Part shown: one piece after another, positions 12,231-23,597 of the stretch
Layout: every line of letters starts with the position of its first letter
Position numbering within the stretch: the first letter of the stretch is position 1
Assembly (NCBI GenBank): GCA_022036555.1
Contig: CM039135.1
Span: 46,628,934 to 46,692,933 of the forward strand
Direction of reading: 5' to 3'
Source: Microstegium vimineum
Lineage: Eukaryota; Streptophyta; Magnoliopsida; Poales; Poaceae
Length of the DNA stretch: 64,000 bases
Notes under the pieces: model-generated
The model's input: only the letters and a program-made list of their open reading frames with translations
What the model was told of the DNA's origin: nothing
The model's database searches: none
Position numbers and translations under genes: made by a program

Positions 12231-15200
12231 AAAGCCAGATTCAACAAGCAACCGATGTTCCACTATGAATCGGTCTAGACCAGGCATCTCTGTATAATCC
12301 CAAGCAAGACAATCTTTATATTCCTTTAATAAATCGACTAGTTGCTGCTTACATTGAGAATCTAACTTAGCATTAATAAAAGTTGATCTAGGCCTGCTAT
12401 CATCGTCGATATCCACTTCTAATAAAATCATCGCCGATGTAAACTCCTCCCCGAGCTTTCCATCATCAGCGAACCGATCCATCAAAATGCTTCTTCAGAA
12501 CTGACTGCTTAGATCGGTATGATTCGATAATCGGCAATCTTGAAGGCTTCTGTATCCCACGCCTCACCCGACATACACTTGGTCTGCTCATAAGTTTCTG
12601 ACTCTGCCGATGCAATAACCGACGAGATTTCACTCTAGACCACTTCAATATTATCTCCAACCCACTGAACCAGACTTTGATGCATTGTGGACGGGATACA
12701 ACAATTGGCATGAATCCAATCTCGTCCCAAAGCAAGTTGTAGGGACCCTTGCCGTTGATCACAAAAAACATTGTCGGCAAAGTTTTACTGCCGATGGTCA
12801 ACTCAACGCATATTGCTCCCTTAGCTGGCGATACGTGCCTTCAAAATCTTTGAGCATGATGTCAGTTTCGGCTAAGTCTTGGTCACCTTTCCAAGCTTCC
12901 TGAATATGACATACGGCATGACATTGATTACTGCTCCACCATCTACTAGCATCTTCGATATCGGCTGCCTGTCCACTTTGCCTTTAACAAAATAAAGCCT
13001 TCATATGCTGCCTCTCATCGTCAGCGGGCTTCTCGAAAATAGCCATCATAGGATCTAGCATTAACTGCGCTGTCTCAGCATCATCTCCCAGTATCGATAG
13101 GCCCCATGAACTCTATCGGCAACATGACAAACCATATTGACATCTGCCGATGGGCCCCTCTCCTTGTGTTTCGGTCTCCACTGCATGACTGGAGAGTTTT
13201 CACCATTATACATTCTGCCTGACGCTCCGCGCTGGATTTTTCTTTCTGAGTTTTTCATCAGACTCTTGGGGCACCATTGAGGAAGCTGGTACTGAGTCTT
13301 CCAAACAGGCTGGTACTGCTTTTCTCTATCGACGCTTGTACCACCTCTTATATTCGGGTCTCGAGAAAATATTTCTTCATCGGGTACTCTCGCATCTGCC
13401 ATCTCTCAATTCTTTCCTGATATTCACGTTTGCCAAGCCTATCATGCACGCTGAGCTTGCCCCCCAGCCGATCATGTACCAGATCCCTTTTCTCTGATCG
13501 GCCTGGCACAATCCGACGCTCGATCATCAAAACGGGGCTTCTTCTCTGATCGAATCCGCGGGATAATACCCATTCATTCGGGACAATTATCGGCAGTGGG
13601 CAGCTTGATACCTCTTCAACAATGAACAAAGAAAGGGCACTTCCAGTGATTTTTATGCGATACCATTCTTGGCGCCTTTCTTCTCCTGCTGCCGACATCG
13701 CTCTTCCTGCGATTGCCGATAACCCCTTCGTGACTGTCGATGTGTAATCACAACACCATATGTACACATCCACGGGAATCCCTGGAGCTACCACCTTCAT
13801 CGGTAATCCTCTTACCCTTTTTATCATCGGAGATATCCCTTACATCATTCACAGATACCTGATGTTTTGGATCTACCGATACACTTTCTTGGCAGCTTCC
13901 GATGTCAATACTCTGGTCTTCCCACTGATCTCTACCATATTAGCAGGAAACGGGTGTTGATCAATCTTCATTGGCTTCTGGGTCCTTCGAATTTTCAAAT
14001 TTGACTCGCCAGATTCAATTTCTGATTGCAGCTGCTGTCTGAAAACTTTGCAAATCTTTGTATTGTGTGAAGTTGCATCATGCCACTTACAATACCTCAT
14101 CTTTCTGAGCTCTTCCGCCGATGGGATTACTTGATTAGGTGCTAGTTTAATTCGCCCTTCTTGAAGCAATAGATCCAATATCCTATCAGCCTTGGTGATG
14201 TCGAAGGTGAACCTCCCAGAATCTTTCTGACCAAACGGGCAGACACTGGCTTCTTATTCTTTACCATTCCCCAGCGCGATACTTGCCTCTCCATTGGACT
14301 CAGAATCTTCCTCCTGTTCGATAAAGGGCACCCTCTTTCCCCAAGTCTTTTTAGGTTCAAAAGTTTTCACCTCCTGATTATCAACTCTTTGCACAAGGTG
14401 ACTTAAACTTTCAAACTCTTGGAACATATTTATCCTTGATGTGCGCAGTAACCCTTGGAACGCCAAATCTGCCAATGTCGATCATCAAGCACCAATTATA
14501 AAAACTTGTTCTTTACATCCCACAGTCTCTAGATAAAGCTTTCTACCGACTCATCTTACGCTGTTTCAACTTCATTAAATCGGTAATCTTCTTCTCATAA
14601 ATGCCAGCGAAGAAGTATTTATAAACGCCCTCTCTAAAATCGGCCCAGGTGATCACAGAATTTGGGGGTAACGAAACAAACCATGTGAATGCCGATCCAG
14701 ATAATGATGACAAAGAACAACCTCACCCTTAGTTCATCCTTGCTGGCTGCTTCTCCACATTGGATAATGAAGCGGTTGATGTGTTCCATCGTTGACGTAT
14801 CATCCGGGCCCAGAGAATTTGTGAAATCTGGGACCTTGTACCGATTTTGGGAGGGAACCATATCATACGCCGGAGGATTACGGCTTCCATAAGAAACGTA
14901 TTGATTTTAGGTTTTAAAGCCGAACTGTTCTTTCATCACTTCGGCGATTTTGTCGGTCCATACGCATTCTGATCTTGCCGATGCATCGGCGGGACGTTGA
15001 CTGGTTGAGTTTGGGTTTATACACCTCCTCAGAAACAATCGGCGCAGATGCGACATTGGCCTGCTGCATGTCATACATTGGTTGATTCGTCGATGGATCA
15101 CTTTGAACACCTGCCGAGAGGTACTGTGGCGTCATATTCACCGGCTGATAGATTGATCCCTCATTTTGAATATTCTCGGTACTAAGTCCAAACCCGGGAT

Positions 15201-16075
15201 TATAGTTCATCGGCATAACATTTGCTAATGGCCGATAAACATTCGACGCCTGGAGCGCTGGCATCCTAGTCCCGAGGGTTCACCATCATAGGCGATTCAA
15301 AAACCATAGCATCCCGTTGCATCGCAAAGAGCTTCCTATGGTTGCGCATAAGGCATCTGAGGCATTCACTATCTGAAGATTTCCCACAATAATTGTACAA
15401 CTAGAGAAGTCGAAGTAATGTTTGTCGGGACCATCGGCGTGTTTGAAGCTACCCCATGGCACAGGAGCCTTCCATACCACATTGTTACCCTGCACTGATC
15501 CAGAATCACCAGATTGGCCTGGAGGCAACCATACCCCACCAGTTGGCAGGAGTTGGTTGTCCGTTTGCCGCAGGCCCTGACATTGCCGATGCCAAATGGA
15601 TCTGTACTCAATCGAGTAACGCTCACAGGACTTGATCTGGATAGCGTGCTCTCATCGGCATTGGGTTCTCCGTCTGGAGAGATGTTGCTGGAACCACCGA
15701 TGAGATCGTACAGATGCCCTCTAGGTTAGATATGCGGACCAACATACTGGGGTGCCGTCCTTCCTTGAAAGATTGTACAACAACATTGTGCACGTATTGG
15801 ACAGCACACTAGAGTGGCTAATTGATGCTTGATTTAAAGCAGAATTAACCATCTCTTGCAATTTACCAGGATTGGCATCGAAAGTGACTTGCCGAGGGCG
15901 CCGACAATTCTTCTTATGAATAGCATCGCCGCTCCTGTATAAGCTGAAGGATTTCAGATACAATTGCTTGTACCCCCTCCATAGCTTGCTCCATAGCCGC
16001 TTCTGATTATCTTTCAGATCTGCTTCGGGGACTTCAAAGACATTGTCCTAATGGAACCCGTTGCATCACCCATAA
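12228..16075 (-). pseudogene. gag-pol: gag-protease (and 5' RT linker) pseudogene of Tat element A
   Basis: This is a decayed gag-pol start broken into many frames. From 5' to 3' on the minus strand: the N-terminal Gag region shared with element B (16075-15000); the capsid-like retrotrans_gag region with VPDFTNSLG and HINRFIIQCGEAASKDELRVR (about 14860-14700); a Cys/His block CKWHDATSHNTKIC (about 14100-14060); a basic region (13830-13060); a protease-like segment with TMFFVINGKGPYNLLWDE (about 12770-12710); and the linker before reverse transcriptase with EYKDCLAWDYTEMPGLDR (about 12330-12270). It closely parallels element B's gag, which confirms the family link. Confidence 0.85.
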
Positions 16076-16109
16076 TCAACAGATAACTGTGATCAACGGA
16101 TGTATAATT

Positions 16110-16128
16110 GGTCCCACCGGTTGTGCCA
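16110..16128 (-). other. Primer binding site of Tat element A
   Basis: On the minus strand a tract starting TGGCACAACCGG lies seven bases inside the 5' LTR. A TGG start complements the CCA end of a tRNA. Element B has the related TGGCACGCCCAG in the same place. I cannot name the tRNA with confidence. Confidence 0.55.
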
Positions 16129-16135
16129 AAAGAGG

Positions 16136-16883
16136 TGTTGACACAAAATACCCTCAGATCCGGAACACCCTCGGGCCAATACCCGAATTCGATCTTCCAA
16201 GGGTGCCAGTTGATTTGACCAAATAATCAACAAGGATGATAACTAGAACAACGATGAACAAGACACGGCGATGCGCCCAGAAGTCAAGCTCAGATTGCTC
16301 AAAGCGGAACTCACAACGAGACGGAGGTCTTGTAGATGCAAGCCCGTCGAGATCGTAAGAACTCTAGATAAAATAGCAACTAATTCGATAAAATAGATGC
16401 TGTAAAAGTAGATAAAAAGTAATAGATTTGTTTGATTGATATTGGATCTCTTTTTCTCCATACGCCCTAGGTACATATTTATACTATAGCGGAGATGTAC
16501 ATAGACACGACTTATACCTAAACAAAACCCCTATTTTTAAGGAAATAAACAACTCGTGCAAGAGTCAAACTCAAACTATATAAAACGAATATTAATTACT
16601 AATTTCCATATCTTTCTTGCCTCCTCATGACACCTTCCCCTCGGTAGACCCCTCAATCCGCAACCTTTCCTACTATCATTGGCATCTTTCGGCTGACGTC
16701 AGCTATATCCCGCCTCCATCGGCAATGTTCCCGATCGGCAATATTCTTTACCATCGGCAACCTCTTCGTCTTTCCCCCAGTGGTTACTAACAAAAACTTC
16801 GAGGGCCCATAAAAGCGGTGATCACTTCCTTGTCAATAAATTTCAATCAAATCATATTGACACGTCCAAAAATGGTGTCAACA
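16136..16883 (-). repeat. 5' LTR of Tat element A (minus orientation)
   Basis: This is the partner of 7777-8535. It starts TGTTGACAC and ends GTGTCAACA (a perfect terminal inverted repeat) and is followed directly by the GCTGT target duplicate. A TATTTATACTATAG stretch near 16480 is the likely LTR TATA region. Confidence 0.92.
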
Positions 16884-17180
16884 GCTGTAAATCATATAAT
16901 TGACTGTAGGGGAATGTTATAGAAGGGGGGTAAATGGGCCGAAACGTGTGAGGAAGATAGGGGCCCAAGTCGCGACGCAAAAAGTGGGCGTGGCGGTTCT
17001 TATTTCGTCAGCGCAATTTCCCAAAAACCCTGGAATGCAAAGCGTTTCGCCCCTTGGTATAAAAGGGACGGCGGCGGGGGCGGTTTCCACATCTTTGGTT
17101 CCCAGTGAGGCGTTGTGCAATCTCCGATCCGCTTTTCTCACCTCCGTGATCTTTTTCAATATCAGTTCGCCACTGTCGTA
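16884..17180 (+). other. Outer Tat element resumes: promoter-like leader of its antisense ORF
   Basis: After the GCTGT duplicate the interrupted outer element continues. The stretch is GC-rich (gcggcgggggcgg at about 17069) and contains GGTATAAAAGGG near 17056, a good TATA box about 130 bp before the ATG at 17190. It therefore looks like a promoter and leader for the antisense ORF that follows. Confidence 0.45.
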
Positions 17181-17189
17181 TCCATTTAA

Positions 17190-19230
17190 ATGGCCCCCCG
17201 GGAAGAACCCGAGAAACCACGCATTCGTGAGGAAGGGGGAGGCTTCAAAGATGGTGGATGTACTTCCGGATTGGACCAATCAGTGGGCCAAGTGTACTTT
17301 GAAGGGGAGATATTCAGCTTCTCGTTATTGCTGGTATTCTTCAGGACAAATCTCTTTTTAATTGGGGGCAGCGACTGGGGAGGAGTTCCCGACTCCTGAC
17401 ACTGGTGAGGGGATGTCGTCTTTGAGTCCTTCTCTTGGCGTGGATTCGGGGTTCCAGTTCACCCTTTTCTTCGCAATCCCCTTGGAATATTACAAGATTG
17501 CGTTATGCAACCTCCATCCCAACTCGGTGCTGCACGTCCCCGTTTTTGTGCATTTTTGTGAGGCGTTTCTTGGAATTGAGCCGCATTTCGAGCTTTTTTG
17601 TTATTTGTTCGACTCAAGCCGAATGGGACTACCGCATCGCGGGTTGTTGGCTCTGTATACCTTTAGCTTCGGGAGGGTATGACGGATGTGTAATTGCACT
17701 CTGTTGCCTTCGAAGATTCCGGGAGTACAAGTCTCTTTTGGTTCTATGTTCCCCAGGGGGGACCGTGTGCGCGTGGTGATCTGGCACATATCCCGAAAAT
17801 CGCAACCTAGCTGGTCGGCAGCTCCTTCGAAGGTGGCGATGGACCAGGTGAAGGAGCTGCTGGCGTTGATTGGATTGGTCGTCAGTTGATGGTTTTTGCT
17901 GTTGGCTGAGTTTTGTGATGAGAGGTTGTTAGCCTTGCAAGGATGGGGTTCATCCTTCCTTTCTTTATACTGGTCGCAGTGACCCTACCCGTGAAGCACC
18001 CCAAATGTTAGAGCAAGGGGAAAGGGATTTGATCGTGCTTCTGTAATTTTTTTATCTTTCCTTGCCCTACTGTTGAAATCACGGGATGCGTTTCGTGATG
18101 GGCTGCCTCCGCCGTCGGTGAGTCTCGACTTTGTCTTTGTAGCGACTGTCTAATTTTTTGTATTTTTCGGTGGTTTCGACTCAAACCTTTTTGGGTCAGA
18201 TCATGGGGCCCTTTTTTTTTCTCGAGTTCCGTCAGCGGAGTGGCCCCCTTGGTGTGGATCATAAAGGGATGTGGACGATATACTTGGTGAGGTGGCCCGC
18301 GAGTCTTCCGACGAGGGTGTGGCCCATGGGCCCCTTTGGGGTAGGAGACCCAAGTACATGGTGTTTCGACCCGGGAAGGCGCCCAGCTGATTTGCCTCGC
18401 AAGAAATAAGCCGTCATAGAGACCGGGGGCAAATTTGTAATCAACGAGGGCACCGTCCGACTGGGTTCGTCGTCCGATTCGTCTGATGAGGGGTCGAGTG
18501 GTAGTGTCCGCCCCCCCGAGCTTAGATGGAGAGGGATGTTCGCGCTCAGTCTCAAAGCGGTTGCCGGTGATTTCTTTGGGTGGCGCACCTTGTTGCTTCG
18601 TCGGGGCGCCCGCCCATGGGTGCTTCAATAGGGTTCGCGGAGGGGTTCCGGGGGCCCGGCGGTTCGTCAGGGCTCGTCGGAAATCATATCTGTGAGTGCT
18701 TCATTTTGTTCGAGTTCTAGCACTTTTGTCAATTTGCTTGTGATGCTGCTTTTGATAGAGCGTCGAGCTCTGAAGACCCAACGGTGGTTTCGTGACGAAG
18801 GGTCGGAAAGTCGCTGGGGTCGTGTGGAAATCTCGGAGAGGGGTAGTGCCCCTGCATCGACTGATCCCCCTGCTTGTGAAGTGACCCTGCGTCGAGTGAG
18901 CAGACTGCGTTGGTAATGGTGCCGATGGTTCCGGTCTTGGGATCGGGGCCAGATTATGGTTCTGTGCCGAAGTCGTCATCCTTTTTGGCATCGGACCTAG
19001 GAACAGTGAAGGAAAAGAGGTCGGCGATGGTGTATAGGAGCCGGAGGTGGTGGAGGAGATCCCCCGTGTTAGAGAAGAAACCGAAGGCGGCACCAATTCG
19101 TACTTTCCCATCTTGACGGTGAGGATTGCGTTGTTATCGAGGAAGACGAGGCCACAGAAGAGACAGCTGCCCTTCTTAGAGATGCAGCGAACTGCTCGGC
19201 TGATTCAAGGGAACTTCGGGTTCTTGGCTT
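17190..19230 (+). pseudogene. Antisense ORF of the outer element, 'putative gypsy type transposon' family (PF04195-like)
   Basis: The region starts MAPREEPEKPRIRE at 17190. In 17430-17850, across two frames, it carries the block common to these grass proteins: FGVPVHPFL-like, HPNSVLHVPVFVHFCEAFLGIEPHFELF and WFYV. This matches what I know of the Transposase_28 (PF04195) family, the antisense ORF of Cinful/RIRE2-type Tat elements. The downstream part is low-complexity and charged. Frame changes and stops make it non-functional. It is cut off by the assembly gap at 19418, so the outer element's gag-pol and other LTR are not seen. Confidence 0.6.
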
Positions 19231-19417
19231 AACTGTGCATTGTCTTCGCGCTTTTTGTGAATAGGCATCATGTCATCGCAGGGATTGTTTTAAGTCGGGG
19301 GGATAGCGTAGTAAAGATGGCCGACCACTTCGAAGTGTCGCTGGAAATAAGGGCTCAAGGTGACATTTTCCTGTCGAAGGTCGTTTGCGGGCTGGGAGAG
19401 CTTGGACACAGGCACCG

Positions 19418-19517
19418 NNNNNNNNNNNNNNNNNNNNNNNNNNNNNNNNNNNNNNNNNNNNNNNNNNNNNNNNNNNNNNNNNNNNNNNNNNNNNNNNNNN
19501 NNNNNNNNNNNNNNNNN
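19418..19517. other. Assembly gap (100 N)
   Basis: Exactly 100 N bases occur here, the conventional placeholder for a scaffold gap of unknown size. The sequence on the left is Tat element, and on the right it is an intron of a GTPase gene fragment, so a junction is missing. Apparent ORFs crossing the gap are artefacts. Confidence 0.99.
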
Positions 19518-19832
19518 GGTATATCTGCTGAGTTGTGTTAAGTTCTTGCAGATACATCTAGGCACCACCTTTTATAAGCAATATTGTTCTTCAATATTTT
19601 TTGTGGAACTTTCTAAAAGTAAAATAGTTGCTTGAAAGTTCTTGCATAACTATAGTGGACGGTGTAGATCAAGGGTAGATGGTGTGCACATCAGGTGCGT
19701 TGTGGAGTGTCTTAGTGTGTAAGAAGATTAACTTCAGACGAGCTTCCCATTCTTTATATGTTACCACACATGTTTTAATCCTTACCTCATTTCTATTTGT
19801 TTATTACATCACTGTTCTAAATTTCATTTCAG

Positions 19833-22288
19833 AGTGAAGGACATCACCAAATATTAACTAGAGAACTGGAAGCTGTTGGTCTCCGTCTTAACAAAAGACC
19901 TCCCCAGGTATGTATATGCATGCACAGTTGAAAGTGTGACAAATATAAATGAATGTAGAAATTGATACAAGTATACTTATGGAACACTTAAATTGTTAGA
20001 CCTTCTGGGTGCTCAGATAAGTCTATCTTTAAATGGTAGTTCGAAGAATGGAACATTCTTAATATTCTGGGCACGACTCCAGTCCATAGATCATGTACTT
20101 ATATCAGGCTTACAGTGAAAGGCAGTGTCTGAATGATGACTAGCTTGACATCGCCAATCAATGAATGCCACTTCCCATGGAACCTCTATTGCAGCGTGCC
20201 CCTGGGAATCTGTGTATTGGATGACATGTATTGCATGAGCTTCTAAACCTATCATTCCATGAAAGTCTGAATGTCTGACTAGTGCATAATTCATACAGAC
20301 CATAAATTCAACTGATTGATTTTTTCTGTGCTAGTATTTTTTTCTTAATTATCATAAAGCACTCAAAAGTTTGTTCAACCAATCGATCTCACAGACCTAC
20401 ACTCCTACTCCATATTCCTTACTCAGCAGGAACATACATTAGTTTCGCATGTAGTAACATCAAGTGGTCAAACACATTTATAGCCGTTTAGGTAGGCTTG
20501 GTCCCATGCCATAATCATGCACAATGTTCAAGAACGCGATGTTAGGCGCCCGCCTGGGCGCACCTTTGCGCTGGGTGGAGGGGTACCACCTTGCCTAGGG
20601 GGGTAGGTGGTACCCTAGAAAGCTCCAGCCTGGCGGCAGCGGTATGCTTGTAGATCCAACCAAGGCAGGGAGCGTGTGGGCGACGCTGATGTCGGGTGAA
20701 GGTCGCTGGTGGGGGAGGAACAACGGCGGGCGCATGCTTGTTCGGCGGCAGAGCAAGCGAGAAAGAGATGCGGGAGAGGGAGAGGAACCGGCGACTACGG
20801 GGGCGGACTGAGAGAGAGAGATGCGGCCATGCGGGAGGGGGGAGAGAGAGAGGCGCTGGGTCCGTGTGCGACTGGGTGGGAGGCGAAGGGGATAAGGTGT
20901 GTGTGGCTGGGTGAGAGGAGGCGAAGGGATAGATGATAAGGTGGAGCTGGGCCTTTTCGATGAGCCTTTCTTCCAAATTTAGGTCCACAAGTCTCCTGTT
21001 TTTTCTTTTCCTTAAGGTAATTCAAGGTAACATATGTGTGTGTGTATATAAAAATATTAAAACACTTAGAGAAACGCCTTAAAACGCCTAAGCTCTAGGT
21101 TATGGGTCAGCGCCTAGAAACTGCCTAGCGCCTTCTTCAACTTTGATCATGCAAGTGTGCAATGTCAATGGCATAAAATGAGTCCTGTATCTAGACAAAC
21201 CACTATTTCAAATTTGTTGCATGTTGAAGTTGTCATATCCATGACAAGTTGCAACATTTGGGTACTATACGATGTGAATGTTGGATGTGGATATCATGGA
21301 TGGGGCCATGGGGGGTCTGAGTTAAGGTTCGACTTACCATGGGAAGTTAGCAAGCTCCAAATCACTTTTTTACTTCTCACTGAACATTTTACCCTATACT
21401 ACATGAATTTTGAATTGTTATCCTTATTGGCAAGTGCTGACCTAATACTTGTGTAACTTGACCAATGAACTATATGACCATATCTCTTGGAGGAGGCCTA
21501 AATATGTACTTGTGTAGTTCTGTGTCACCAACTATACTCTGTTGCTTCTGACTTATGGGGTGTGCACTTATAGCTTCTATGATCCTTCTTGTCACCCTTT
21601 TGTACAAATAGATACACTTCAAAAGGAAGAAGACTGGTGGGATTTCTTTCTATACCACTGCGCCTTTGACTCGTATTGATGAGAAGCTCTGCTATCAGAT
21701 TCTGCACGAGTACAAAATTCATAATGCTGAGGTGTGTGGATATGCTTCTGGGTATGCATGTGCATGTCTTCTCTGTCGACTCAACTATTTTGTTTATTGT
21801 AGGTGACTAGGTGTTATTCCGTGAAGATGCTACTGTGGATGATCTCATCGATGTTATCGAAGGAAATCGAAAGTACATCAAGTGTGTTTACGTATATAAC
21901 AAGATTGATGTTGTTGGTATTGATGACGTAGATAATCTTGCTCGGCAACCAAATTCACTAGTTATCAGCTGCAATTTGAAGGCATGTTTCATCCGTCACC
22001 TGCATATCTATCGAATTTTGTAATGATCTATCCATGATTTGTTTGTCATCCTCGAAAGTTATATTGCTTTATTGACATCTTTAAATAGCGGTGCACTGTA
22101 CCATTTAGGTCTCTATAGTTGATTCTGTTTTATATCTCTATATTTTTCATTGTGACAAACTGTTTGTTTTTTGCAGCTGAACTTGGATAGGCTACTGCCG
22201 AGAATGTGGGATGAGATGGGCCTAGTGGGTGTATACGAAGCCACAGGGTCAGCAGCCTGATTGCACAGATCCAGTTGTTCTTTCTACT
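19833..22288 (+). pseudogene. DRG: DRG-family GTPase pseudogene (internal exons only)
   Basis: Developmentally regulated GTP-binding proteins are conserved Obg-like GTPases linked to translation. Four exons are readable: 19833-19907 (SEGHHQILTRELEAVGLRL), 21612-21731 (IHFKRKKTGGISF...), 21811-21981 (VLFREDATVDDLIDVIEGN..., including the G4 motif NKID and the G5-like SCNLK) and 22177-22288 (LNLDRLLPRMWDEMGL...). Intron borders are canonical, except a GC donor after exon three. The exons with G1 and G3 and the C-terminal TGS domain are absent, and a small indel near 22228 breaks the last exon's frame. Retained introns mean a DNA-level fragment, not a processed retrocopy. The 5' side runs into the assembly gap, so part of the loss could be an assembly effect. 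Confidence 0.85.
20536..21137. mobile_element. Non-autonomous DNA transposon in the DRG intron (hAT-like, GCGCC-rich ends)
   Basis: The insert begins near AGGCGCCCGCCTGGGCGC and ends near GCGCCTAGAAACTGCCTAGCGCC. The two ends are rich in inverted AGGCGC/GCGCCT units. The interior is GC-rich with (GAGA)n tracts (20756-20850) and open frames that look like low-complexity Arg/Glu runs only. Terminal AGGCGCNNGGCG repeats are known from grass hAT-type non-autonomous elements. No target duplication could be fixed with confidence. Confidence 0.45.
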
Positions 22289-23232
22289 GTAGGTTCTCTT
22301 CCCTTCACTTGGCTGCTTTTCACTCGTTGATGCTCCAAGGAACAGGGGGAACATGCTGGCTGACACACGGATACTTCCATTTCCTAGGCCCACGGTTGTA
22401 TTGTACAGGAAGCTGCACCTCTGTGCTGAAATATGTTTGTGCATGAAAGCTTTCGATGGCTGTTTGTGCAAGAAAGCTTGCACTTCTCTCGATGGTTGTT
22501 TGTGCAAGAAAACTGTTTCTATACAAAATTGGACATGAAGTACAGTTGCTAGCAATTTGTCCACAATGTGATTGTTATGAATCAGAAAAATCAGAGCAAT
22601 TGTATAAGATTTGTGTTCGTTTTATAAATTGTGGGGAATGTTATAGTTTCACAGGAATACAAAAGAAGGTATTGTATTGCTAGCTTTTTGAAACAATATT
22701 TGGCTTCTGCCCATGTACCAGCTGTCTACTCAAGTGCTCTCTTCAGCAGCCTGCTTTAGATGTGATGGCCAGATAGTCATGTAGAGTTCTTACATTCGCC
22801 CTCTATTTGAACTGTGATCATACATAGGCTTATACTAATCTTTCAAAAACTTTATTTGTCATACCACAGGGTCTTCAAGCTTGGACAATATTTGGACTGC
22901 AGCTCTGCAAGTTAAGTTAAGCACACCACTACACCAGTGGTTAGTTGCCCTCAAGCTCCAACGGTGCTTCCATCAGTTGCAACAGCATAGCACTTTGTAT
23001 TTCTGTGAATGCAATTTTGCGATGACGAAATGAGGTGACCAATCCCACATGTAGAAATTGACAATGTGGCATATTACATATAGTATATTATACTATTTCT
23101 GCAGTTACTTTTGTTGTTTTCGTTCTCCATAAAAATATATTTATCATGGCATTTTTACAATTTTTTACTTGTTAGTATTTCTATGATAGGGGAGTGCAGT
23201 ACTGCAGTGCCTGAAAGTTCTCAATAAATTTG
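22289..23232. other. No gene seen; short tandem duplication at 22453-22515
   Basis: No coding region is recognisable downstream of the DRG fragment. A segment containing TCGATGGCTGTTTGTGCAAG is repeated once after about 36 bp (22453-22515). The rest is AT-rich intergenic sequence. Confidence 0.5.
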
Positions 23233-23234
23233 TT

Positions 23235-23449
23235 ACTTCCTCTATCCTAAATTACAAGACATTTCAAGAATCTTGGAGAGTCAAACAACCTCAAATATTT
23301 TAAGTTTAATCAAAATTATAGATAAAATTGTAAAAAATTATGATATTAAATATTATACTATAAAAATATAATTAATAAAAAATCTAATGATACTTAGTTA
23401 ACATCACAAATGTATTCTTGGAATGTCTTATAATTTGGGATGGAGGGAG
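23235..23449. mobile_element. Stowaway-like MITE (Tc1/mariner)
   Basis: The ends CTTCCTCTATCC... and ...GGATGGAGGGAG are inverted repeats of the grass Stowaway type (CTCCCTCC...). They are followed inward by paired AAATTACAAGACATTTC / GAATGTCTTATAATTT. TA dinucleotides at 23233-23234 and 23450-23451 are the target duplication. Length is 215 bp, usual for the family. Confidence 0.85.
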
Positions 23450-23597
23450 TACTTATTAATATTTGTATAACATACAACGACCATAGCATCTATGATGACA
23501 AACACCATGTCTCCTAAGACAACATTTATTCTATCTCTGATTGTGGAAAGCAACACGTTTCATTATATGTCTGCCAAATAGGATGTTCTGACAGTAA

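Larger units (their letters stand above)
7777..16883 (-). mobile_element. Nested Tat-lineage Ty3/gypsy element A, internally deleted, with antisense ORF
   Basis: The copy is structurally bounded: two LTRs (7777-8535 and 16136-16883), each starting TGTTGA and ending TCAACA, flanked by the same 5-bp target duplication GCTGT at 7772-7776 and 16884-16888. Read on the minus strand the order is 5' LTR, primer-binding-like site, gag, protease, start of the RT region, a small integrase remnant, an antisense ORF, a polypurine tract and the 3' LTR. Most of reverse transcriptase, RNase H and integrase is missing, so the copy cannot move by itself. Gag and the antisense ORF carry many frame breaks. The LTRs differ by many substitutions and small indels, so it is older than element B. 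Confidence 0.92.

Noticed and set aside
18008..18628. 206-aa minus ORF
   Set aside because: It is opposite the PF04195-like antisense ORF region of a Tat element. No recognisable domain or start context.
19257..19635. ORFs of about 91-94 aa with X runs
   Set aside because: They cross the N gap and are artefacts.
20542..20988. 148-aa Pro/Ser/Arg-rich minus ORF and matching plus ORFs
   Set aside because: They lie in a GAGA-rich non-autonomous transposon inside an intron, with low complexity and no domain.
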